Source of the DNA: DASSKW01 sp035701115
GTDB taxonomy: Bacteria; Pseudomonadota; Gammaproteobacteria; Natronospirales; REEB76
Assembly (NCBI GenBank): GCA_035701115.1
Contig: DASSOA010000070.1
Coordinates: 1 to 27,873 of the forward strand
Reading direction: 5' to 3'
Length of the DNA stretch: 27,873 bases
The first letter of the stretch is position 1. Each line of letters begins with the position of its first letter. Below are positions 1-6,779 of the stretch, piece by piece. The position numbers and the translations under genes were made by a program. Under the pieces are notes generated by a model that saw only the letters and a list, made by a program, of their open reading frames with translations, had not been told where the DNA came from and ran no database searches.

Positions 1-2811
1 AATGGCATAACGCAGACGGTTTTCCATTTCCAGCTTGTGCGCCACGGACTCCGTCATTGCCTTGGTATGGAACAGATAGCGCGCGCCGGTTTCCTTCGCC
101 CGCTTGAGCGCCGCTTCTGCATTGCGGATCAGCGCTTCCGCGTCTCCGCCATCGTCAGGGAAAATTGCCACGCCAGCTTTGGCTGAGATTCGCAGCTTGA
201 CGTTTTGCAGGCTGAATTTCTCCGCCAATAGCGCGTCCGCCATCTTGTTGAACAGTTTGGTCAGATCGCCATCCTGCCTGACTTCGGGTACCACAATGGC
301 AAAATGGTCCGCTTCAACGCGCGCCAGCAGATTTTTATCCCTGACCTGTTTGATCAGCCATGCCGCAATCTGCTTGAGCAGGAGATCGCCGACAGGACGG
401 CCCAGACTGTCGTTGACATTCTTGAACCGCTCAAGATCCATCAACAACACCGCAACACGCCCGCTTTTGCGGCGGGCAGCGTGAATCAATTGCTCAACGC
501 GATCCAGAAAAAGATTGCGGTTGGCGAGATTGGTCAGCTCATCGTAATACGCGAGATACGTCAGGCGTTCCTGCTTTTCAATGTGATCGATCGCGAAGGC
601 AATGTCCCCGGTCAAGTCGCTCAGCAGCCGCATTTCTTCCTGATGGAAAAACTCGACTTCTCCGGCGTACAGGGCGATTACGCCCACGGGCTTGTCTGCA
701 ACAATCAGCGGCAACACCGCAACCGACCTGACGCCTGCCTCGGCGTAATCCGCGCCGAATATCACATTTGGATCGTTTACTGAATCATTCGCAATCATGG
801 CGCGCTTTTCGGCCATGGCTCGCACCACCATGGTGGCGCGTGACCGTTCATCCGTAGCAAGAACATTCTCGATCTTGGCGATCAGGGCGTCGTGTTTGCC
901 AACGCACGCCACGGGGCGCAATTGACCTGTGGCCTTGTCCGCTATCGCAATCATGGCCATGCGGAAACCACCGGTTTCGACAGCGATGCGGCAGGTCTCG
1001 CGGAATAATTCCGCCGGCTCGCGGGCGCGAACGATGAGCGCATTGATCTCGCTCAGCATGGCATAAACGCGATTGAGGTACCGGATTCGCGCTTCGGTTT
1101 CCTTGCGCGAAGTAATGTTCTCAAATACTGTCGTAAAGTTGCTGCCGTCCGTACTGTAGACGGTGATATCCAGCCATCTATCGAGTTCTTGCACAAACGT
1201 CTCGAATTTCTCGGGTTTACCAGTCCGGACAACACGCTCGTAAACCTCAAATGCGTCAGAACTGGTTTCGCGCACGTTAGGAATGATTTGACTGACTTTC
1301 TGACCAGCAACATCACCAAGCCCGGTAAGCAGGCAGAATGCGGGATTAACTTCAAGGAAGATAAAATCGACAAGATTTTCGTTCTCAAAAACGGTCTGAC
1401 AATAGGCATACCCTTCCAGCATTGTTTCGATCAACGCATGATAGCGAAGCTCACTGGCCTTCAGGGCCGCTTCGGAACGCCTGCGCTCTGAAATATCCTG
1501 ACACGTACCAAATGCCCTGATCGCTTTACCCGTCTTGTCGAACATCACCTGCCATCTTTCCTCGACGAATTTGGCCCGTCCTTCAGGAAGCAGGATGCGG
1601 TGTTCGATGAGACAAGGGGTTCTTAAGTCAAGCGATTCAACGAAGGCTTTATCAACCGCATCGCGGTCTTCAGGATGCACACGCTTAAGAAATTCGGAAT
1701 GAGTAGGGTGAAATTCCCGGGGGTCAACTTCGAAAATTCGGTACGTTTCAGCCGACCAGATCACCTCAAGCGTCGTGAGGTCAGTTTCCCAGCTCCCGAT
1801 CCTCGCCACTTCCTGGGCCGAAGTGAGCCGTGAGCGCTCGGTTTCGAGCATTCTTACCAGTTGCCGCTGCTCCTGCTCGCTGTTCTGCAGTGACTGCTGA
1901 AGACGCCGCGCTTCGGTAACATCCCGAAAATACCAGATACGCCCGTAGTAGGTGCCATCATCGCCGGTAACCGGCGCGGAATAGCGGTCAATGATTCGGC
2001 CGTCAGTCAGGTTAACTTCATCGTTGCAGATTTCGTCGCGGTGTTCATACAGGTATTGAACCTTGGAAAGAAACGCAGCGCGATCGGCGACTTTGTCCGC
2101 GGCATACTCAAGGGCGAGCCTGTCAAGTTGACTGCTGATGATCGAATCCGGAATCTTCCAGAGTTCGATGAATTTCCTGTTGTACGACAGAATCCCCCCG
2201 TCTTCCCCGATGACCAGAATGGCATCAAGCGCGGTTTCCTGTTCAGTCTGCAGAATTGTGTTTTTGAGTCTGACTTCCTTCTCGATCGCGCGCCGCTCAG
2301 CCAATTCTTTTTCGAGTGCGCGGTTTACCTCTTCAAGTTGCAGGGATTTTTCTTCGAGTTTCCGGATCAGGGTCTGGCTGTAGTGCTGAAGTGTGACGTC
2401 TTCTCCGCCGCCACTGGCCGTGGTCGTGGCCGGGCTCGCGACTTTTCCCCGCGACTGCACCGCGCGCAGCCGCGCCAGGAATATTTCCGGCTCACAGGGC
2501 TTCAGAATGAAGCCGTCTGCGCCCAGGTCATATGCGAGGCGCTCGTCCTCGGCTTCGGTATAGGTTGCGGTATAAACAATGAAAGGAATCTGCTTGAGAC
2601 GGCCGTCTGCCTTCCAGTAACGCAGCAGCGTATAGCCGTCCATGATCGGCATCAGCAGATCGGAAATCACCACGTCGGGCGGGGATTTCCGTGCCATCAC
2701 CAGCGCTTCGGCGCCGTGATGGGCGGATTCGACCTGATAGCCGTGCCCTTCCAGAAGCGCACGGAGGTAGTAGGTATTTTCCTCCTTGTCCTCGACGATG
2801 AGCACGCGCAT
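1..2811 (-). CDS. Response regulator with PAS, GAF and degenerate GGDEF domains (probable EAL phosphodiesterase, C-terminus outside window)
   Basis: The frame is open for 937 residues from an ATG at 2811 to the window edge, so the C-terminus is missing. Domains in order: receiver (1-120, starting MRVLIVEDKEEN, phosphoacceptor D51 in VVISDLLMP); coiled linker; three PAS-like regions (about 185-300, 345-460 and 465-590, with PAC-type ends such as FGTCQDISERR); GAF (about 600-745); GGDEF fold (about 760-915). The fold keeps NLANRNLF, LMDLERFK and AKAGVAIFPDDGGDAE, but the signature loop reads EADHF (833-837) instead of GGDEF, so cyclase activity is unlikely. The last visible residues (LEMENRLRYAI) match the usual linker into an EAL domain. 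The EAL domain itself is inferred, not seen. It is the third gene of an operon with the kinase and single receiver upstream (27-bp gap). No membrane segment is seen, so it is probably cytoplasmic and acts on cyclic-di-GMP in response to phosphorylation. Confidence 0.88.
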   Translation of the reverse strand, partial: MRVLIVEDKEENTYYLRALLEGHGYQVESAHHGAEALVMARKSPPDVVISDLLMPIMDGYTLLRYWKADGRLKQIPFIVYTATYTEAEDERLAYDLGADGFILKPCEPEIFLARLRAVQSRGKVASPATTTASGGGEDVTLQHYSQTLIRKLEEKSLQLEEVNRALEKELAERRAIEKEVRLKNTILQTEQETALDAILVIGEDGGILSYNRKFIELWKIPDSIISSQLDRLALEYAADKVADRAAFLSKVQYLYEHRDEICNDEVNLTDGRIIDRYSAPVTGDDGTYYGRIWYFRDVTEARRLQQSLQNSEQEQRQLVRMLETERSRLTSAQEVARIGSWETDLTTLEVIWSAETYRIFEVDPREFHPTHSEFLKRVHPEDRDAVDKAFVESLDLRTPCLIEHRILLPEGRAKFVEERWQVMFDKTGKAIRAFGTCQDISERRRSEAALKASELRYHALIETMLEGYAYCQTVFENENLVDFIFLEVNPAFCLLTGLGDVAGQKVSQIIPNVRETSSDAFEVYERVVRTGKPEKFETFVQELDRWLDITVYSTDGSNFTTVFENITSRKETEARIRYLNRVYAMLSEINALIVRAREPAELFRETCRIAVETGGFRMAMIAIADKATGQLRPVACVGKHDALIAKIENVLATDERSRATMVVRAMAEKRAMIANDSVNDPNVIFGADYAEAGVRSVAVLPLIVADKPVGVIALYAGEVEFFHQEEMRLLSDLTGDIAFAIDHIEKQERLTYLAYYDELTNLANRNLFLDRVEQLIHAARRKSGRVAVLLMDLERFKNVNDSLGRPVGDLLLKQIAAWLIKQVRDKNLLARVEADHFAIVVPEVRQDGDLTKLFNKMADALLAEKFSLQNVKLRISAKAGVAIFPDDGGDAEALIRNAEAALKRAKETGARYLFHTKAMTESVAHKLEMENRLRYAI

Positions 2812-2838
2812 GACGATATGCCTTGGGGTAGGTGGCGG

Positions 2839-3204
2839 TCAGGTCAGGAACCGTTCAATTTCCGTTACAAACGTCTCGGGATTGATCGGTTTTTCTATAT
2901 AACCGTCGCAGCCCGCGGCAATGCAGCGCTCGCGGTCGCCGGGCATCGCGTAAGACGTCACGGCGATAATGGGTATCCCCTGTAATGATTGTATTCCGCG
3001 CAATTCACGCGCGACTTCATAACCATCCATTAGCGGCAGTTGAATGTCAAGCAATATCAGATCCGGGGTATTGGCGCGTGCCAGCGCCACGCCGCTCGGA
3101 CCATCCGGCGCCGAGATAATACTGAAACCCCGCTTCTCCAGCAGGTAGGTTGCCAGATAGCGATTCTGTTCGTTGTCTTCGATCAGGAGAATGTTCCGGT
3201 TCAT
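2839..3204 (-). CDS. Single-domain response regulator (CheY/DivK-like receiver)
   Basis: A 121-residue protein that is one receiver domain and nothing more. The start MNRNILLIEDNEQNRYL gives the acidic pair E9/D10. D53 in LILLDIQLPLMDG is the phosphoacceptor, T83 is the switch residue in IIAVTSYAM, and K105 in EKPINP completes the active site. It has no output domain, so it presumably acts through protein contacts or as a phosphorelay intermediate, as DivK-type proteins do. Its ATG overlaps the stop of the upstream kinase gene (ATGA at 3201-3204), which implies translational coupling and makes that kinase its likely phosphodonor. The multidomain response regulator follows 27 bp downstream. 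A competition role, drawing phosphate away from the larger regulator, is possible but not shown. Confidence 0.93.
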   Translation of the reverse strand: MNRNILLIEDNEQNRYLATYLLEKRGFSIISAPDGPSGVALARANTPDLILLDIQLPLMDGYEVARELRGIQSLQGIPIIAVTSYAMPGDRERCIAAGCDGYIEKPINPETFVTEIERFLT

Positions 3205-6110
3205 TGTCTGTGTTCCAGTTTCAATGGAAGCGTAACGATAAATTGACTGCCCTTGCCGTATTCGCTGTGTACCGTGATCTCGCCACCCAGCATTTCCGCC
3301 AGGCGGCGGCAGATCGCAAGACCGAGACCGGTGCCTTCGTATTTGCGCATCAGACTCGAGTCAAGCTGCCGGAAAGGCTCGAACAGTTTGCCCATGTCTT
3401 CCGATTTGATGCCGATTCCGGTATCGCTAACTATGACACGCACCGCCGCCACAGGAGTCGCTTGCCCCGCCGCTTCGTAAGCTTCGAACTTTTCTGCGGT
3501 TACCGTCACGCTGCCGCGATCGGTAAATTTGATGGCGTTATTGACGAGATTCAGAATGATCTGTTCGACTTTGCGACGGTCACTGCGCATTTCATTGAGC
3601 GCGGGCGCAACAACCAAGCCGAGTTCCAGGCCTTTCTTCGCGGCCATCGGCCGCACCGATGCCACCACCCGTTCCAGACTGGGCGCAAGATTGAAATCTT
3701 CCGGGCTTATCGCGACCTGACCCGCTTCGATCTTCGAAATATCGAGCACATCATTGATAAGCTCAAGCAGGTGTCGCGCGCTGCCTTGCACCATGCCGAG
3801 CTGCTTGACCTGTTCCGGATTCAATGGTCCGGCGAGATTCTGCAGCAGAATACCGGTAAAGCCGATGATGGAATTGAGCGGTGTGCGAAGCTCATGCGAC
3901 ATGGTGGCGAGAAACGCCGATTTCATGTTGTCGGCCGCTTCGGCCCGCTCAAGTGCCGTCTGGAGGTCTGCGGTGCGAGCTTTGACCTGACGTTCGAGTT
4001 CAGCGTGTGAATCACGCAAGGCGGTCTCGGCGTTAGTGCGGTCGGTGACGTCCTGCAGGGTCATGAACGCGAGCTGCCTGTTGCCGGCGTAGGTGACCTG
4101 CGAGCCGCGATAGCTGAATATCCGCTCCCAGTCCTTGTCGGTGCGCCGCACGCGGGCTTTATAGTCAATTAGGGTTTCCCCCGCCCGAATCCGCGCCAGC
4201 GGCCAGCGGTCATCAGGGAGCCTCGTGCCATCCAATTCGTAGAGTTCGAAGATCCGGTCAAACTCACGCTGCCGGCGCTGGCCTTCCTCCAGATCAGCAA
4301 ATCCGAGCATGCGCAACGATTCCGGATTCCAGTGCAGATAACTGAGATCGGGATCGGCAATCACCAAACCTTCGCGAAGGTTTTCAACCACGACATTCAG
4401 CCGCCCCTGGCTCGTCAGCATTTCCTGCTCGGCTTTGAGTCGCTCGCTTATGTCAATGCCGATGCCCACCAGACACGGCGCGCCCTTGTATTCAACCCGC
4501 CGGCCGGTAAAGAAATATGGGTGTTTGGTGCCGTCCTTGCTGCGAAACGGCGCTTCCAGCGTGGATTCACCAAGTCGAAACACCTCCGCAACCCGCGCTT
4601 CCAGCTGCGGCCGGTCTTCAGGCGCGAAGAAATCACGCGGATGCATATGGGCGATTTCGGCCGCCGTATATCCGGATATCGTTTCGAAATTCCGGTTCCA
4701 GCGCAGGAACTGCCCCCGGTCGTTATAGAAATACAGGATGCCCGCCATGCTGTCGATCATGGTCTTGGAAAAAAGCCGCTCACTTTCGGCCAGCGCTTCG
4801 GCGCGGCGACGCTCTTCCTCGCGGAGCAGATTGTCCAGCGCAAAGGAAACATCGCTGGCTGCCTCCTCCAGCAGCGCCACTTCCTTCGCCTGAAAAAACT
4901 CCTCGCGGTCTGCATAGACGCACAGTGTGCCTGCGACCTGACCATTTTCCCGGATCGGGAACACCGCGGACGCGCGATAGCCGCGCTGTTCCATCGCCGC
5001 GCGCCACGGTCCCGTCGCCGGATCCTTGAGGAGGTCATTGCAGATGTAAGGGCGTCCACTGCGGTAGGCCTGCCCGGACGGACCGCGGCCTTCCATACGG
5101 TCATCGGCATAAACCCGAATGCTTTTTATATAGTCGGCATCGCCGCCCCAAACGGCCGCCGGCTCCAGTTGCTCGGTGTCAGGATTGCGCCAGCCGATCC
5201 ACGCCAGTCCAAACGCCCCCTGCTCAACCAGCACGCGACATGCATTTTGAAAAAGGTCGTCCCGGGTCCGTGCTCTGACGATGGTGTGATTGATCTGACT
5301 CAATGCGCTGTACAACTGATACATCCTCAATACTTCGCGCTCGCGTGCTTTCGATACCGTGGTATCGCGCGCGATTTTTGAAGCGCCGATGATTCTGCCG
5401 TTTCGGTCACGAATCGGAGAAATCGTGATGGACACATCAATCAGGCGCCCGTCCTTCGTTTGCCGCAGTGTTTCAAAATGATCAATGGCTTCGCCGCGCC
5501 GGATTTTCTCCAGAATGTAATCTTCTTCCTTGTATCTGTCTGGGGGGATAATCCGTCTGATTGATTGACCCAGCATTTCATCTGCACGATAACCGAAAAT
5601 TTTTTCGGCACCGCTGTTCCAGCTGGTGACAGTTCCGTCAAGGTCTTTGCTGACAATGCCGTCGTCCGATGATTCAACGATGGCCGCCAACCGGCCGGCC
5701 GCCTGCTCCAGTTCAGGACTGCCCTCACCGGCGATTACCGCCACCAGGATTTGTCCGCCTGCAACGGGTATCGCCATGCACTCCGTTTGCAGGGCAATGC
5801 CATGGCTGTTCCGAAACAGAATCGAATGACGGGCGGGCTGTGCATCGTTCGCGGAAGACAATAATTCCCCTGTCGTCGGGGGGCTGCTATCGGCAAGAAT
5901 TTCCGACCAGCGCCGCCCTGTCAGATCCTGGCGGGAGTAGCCGAGCAAGCGGCAAAACGCCTGGTTGGCGTCGCAGCACATGCTGGCCCGGTCCAGAACA
6001 ATGGCAGGGACAGGCAGGTGCTCAAACAACGTCGCATAGGACAATCCGGCGGAAGCAGGCAGGAGTGCCTGTACCGGATCCGCATCATGTTTCGGACGTT
6101 TGTCGGTCAT
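3201..6110 (-). CDS. Soluble multi-PAS/GAF sensor histidine kinase
   Basis: A 969-residue histidine kinase without a convincing membrane segment, so probably cytosolic. Domains in order: PAS (about 25-130), PAS with PAC end (138-262; SSDDGIVSKDLDG, SKIARDTT), GAF (about 275-420), PAS (438-560; ending GIGIDISER), PAS (570-690; ending LQDVTDRTN), a coiled stretch (690-730), HisKA with the H-box SHELRTPLN (phosphorylated H739), and HATPase with the N-box LNLVNNAIKF, DTGIGI and GTGLGLAICRRL. No receiver is fused; the receiver is instead the next gene, whose start overlaps this stop. Three or four sensory modules suggest integration of several small-molecule or redox cues, but no haem or flavin residue can be assigned with confidence. 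The start is chosen for a GGAA motif 7 nt upstream. No strong promoter was recognised in the roughly 230 bp upstream. Confidence 0.93.
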   Translation of the reverse strand: MTDKRPKHDADPVQALLPASAGLSYATLFEHLPVPAIVLDRASMCCDANQAFCRLLGYSRQDLTGRRWSEILADSSPPTTGELLSSANDAQPARHSILFRNSHGIALQTECMAIPVAGGQILVAVIAGEGSPELEQAAGRLAAIVESSDDGIVSKDLDGTVTSWNSGAEKIFGYRADEMLGQSIRRIIPPDRYKEEDYILEKIRRGEAIDHFETLRQTKDGRLIDVSITISPIRDRNGRIIGASKIARDTTVSKAREREVLRMYQLYSALSQINHTIVRARTRDDLFQNACRVLVEQGAFGLAWIGWRNPDTEQLEPAAVWGGDADYIKSIRVYADDRMEGRGPSGQAYRSGRPYICNDLLKDPATGPWRAAMEQRGYRASAVFPIRENGQVAGTLCVYADREEFFQAKEVALLEEAASDVSFALDNLLREEERRRAEALAESERLFSKTMIDSMAGILYFYNDRGQFLRWNRNFETISGYTAAEIAHMHPRDFFAPEDRPQLEARVAEVFRLGESTLEAPFRSKDGTKHPYFFTGRRVEYKGAPCLVGIGIDISERLKAEQEMLTSQGRLNVVVENLREGLVIADPDLSYLHWNPESLRMLGFADLEEGQRRQREFDRIFELYELDGTRLPDDRWPLARIRAGETLIDYKARVRRTDKDWERIFSYRGSQVTYAGNRQLAFMTLQDVTDRTNAETALRDSHAELERQVKARTADLQTALERAEAADNMKSAFLATMSHELRTPLNSIIGFTGILLQNLAGPLNPEQVKQLGMVQGSARHLLELINDVLDISKIEAGQVAISPEDFNLAPSLERVVASVRPMAAKKGLELGLVVAPALNEMRSDRRKVEQIILNLVNNAIKFTDRGSVTVTAEKFEAYEAAGQATPVAAVRVIVSDTGIGIKSEDMGKLFEPFRQLDSSLMRKYEGTGLGLAICRRLAEMLGGEITVHSEYGKGSQFIVTLPLKLEHRQ

Positions 6111-6343
6111 TCAGCGTTTCCGCAGCTTCAACCATCTGCAAAGCCACCACGGGCGGATGTTGTTCTTGACTGCAACCCCAAATGAGGTGGGACAGATGAC
6201 CCATATCACATAATGCGCCGGAGACTGATGGGTATCAAGGGACGGGCAAAATTCGTAGCCCAATGTCGCCGAGCGCACGTGCGTCCGGGCGCGGCGAACT
6301 GTGGAAGCAGGCTGCAGAATTCAGCCCGGCAGGATCATTTGCT

Positions 6344-6419
6344 TGGTGCCGGCAGAGAGAATCGAACTCCCGACCCACTGATTACAAATCAGTTGCTCTA
6401 CCAACTGAGCTATGCCGGC
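6344..6419 (-). tRNA. tRNA-Thr (anticodon TGT)
   Basis: A 76-nt cloverleaf on the minus strand with encoded CCA. The acceptor arms are GCCGGCA and TGCCGGC with discriminator A. The D arm is GCTC-AGTTGGTAGA-GAGC type, the anticodon arm is CTGAT/ATCAG around the loop TTTGTAA (anticodon TGT, threonine ACA), and the T arm is GGGAG-TTCGATT-CTCTC with one G-U pair. It stands alone: no other complete tRNA, rRNA or tuf gene is nearby. The likely promoter lies about 250 nt upstream at 6671-6699, with a truncated tRNA copy and two hairpins between promoter and gene. Confidence 0.97.
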
Positions 6420-6478
6420 ATGTATGTCACGTTCGCTATGCCTTCCCTGGCGACACGACATCGCTTGTTCTGACCCCA

Positions 6479-6499
6479 GCCCGAACGTCCGGTTCGGGC
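6479..6499. repeat. 8-bp inverted repeat hairpin
   Basis: The arms GCCCGAAC and GTTCGGGC surround the loop GTCCG. It lies 8 bp from the 13-bp hairpin at 6508-6536 and about 60 bp upstream of the tRNA-Thr gene. No T tract follows on either strand. Confidence 0.6.
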
Positions 6500-6507
6500 G
6501 TTCGTCC

Positions 6508-6536
6508 GGATCGAAATGCCGCTGGCATTTCGATCC
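6508..6536. repeat. Perfect 13-bp inverted repeat with 3-nt loop
   Basis: The arms GGATCGAAATGCC and GGCATTTCGATCC are exactly complementary around the loop GCT. The hairpin abuts the truncated tRNA copy and would lie in the tRNA precursor transcript. No T tract follows on either strand, so it is not a standard intrinsic terminator. It could be a processing or stabilising hairpin, or a REP-like repeat unit. Confidence 0.75.
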
Positions 6537-6570
6537 AATCACCGGACTCACCCAACTGAGCTATGCCGGC
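6537..6570 (-). pseudogene. Truncated 5' half of a second tRNA-Thr copy
   Basis: Positions 6552-6570 repeat exactly the first 19 nt of the tRNA-Thr gene (6401-6419), in the same orientation and 151 bp upstream of it. Weaker resemblance continues to about 6537, into the anticodon stem. The anticodon loop and the whole 3' half are absent; a 13-bp inverted repeat begins directly where similarity ends. This looks like a decayed tandem copy of the tRNA gene. An integration scar is the alternative, but no integrase or other element gene is present. Confidence 0.6.
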
Positions 6571-6670
6571 TTGGCGAGACATTGCTTCCCCTTTCATCCC
6601 CAGGTGAAACAACTATTTTGAATGTCCGCGGGGTCCGTTGATCCCGGAAGCCGCGTGAAGGCTGGGGCGA

Positions 6671-6699
6671 ATTGTAGCAGGGCCGCCCTAGCCCGTCAG
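6671..6699 (-). promoter_or_regulatory. Sigma-70-type promoter for the tRNA-Thr transcript
   Basis: On the minus strand, CTGACG (-35, 6694-6699), a 17-nt spacer and TACAAT (-10, 6671-6676) are preceded by an extended TGC. The discriminator just after the -10 is GC-rich, as is common for stable-RNA promoters under stringent control. Transcription from about 6664 would read through the truncated tRNA copy and both hairpins before the intact tRNA. No better promoter was found closer to the tRNA. Confidence 0.55.
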
Positions 6700-6747
6700 G
6701 CTCTCCGGCCTGCCCGAGGGCATTTTGCAGGAATGCTTGCAGGCGGC

Positions 6748-6770
6748 CGCCCGGCGGATGCCGCCGGGCG
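6748..6770 (-). terminator. GC-rich hairpin downstream of acs
   Basis: A perfect 10-bp stem (CGCCCGGCGG and CCGCCGGGCG) with a 3-nt loop lies 10 bp past the acs stop codon. No T tract follows, so intrinsic termination is uncertain. It may instead protect the 3' end of the message. It also separates acs from the tRNA promoter. Confidence 0.45.
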
Positions 6771-6779
6771 AGTCGGGGA

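Noticed and set aside
2041..4010. Open frames of about 290-315 codons on the plus strand opposite the signalling operon
   Set aside because: They lie antisense to well-supported receiver and kinase domains and show no family resemblance or ribosome binding sites.
6401..6570. The tRNA repeat as attL/attR of an integrated element
   Set aside because: The 151-bp spacing leaves no room for an element and no integrase is present. The repeated part is the tRNA 5' end, whereas most tRNA integration sites use the 3' half.
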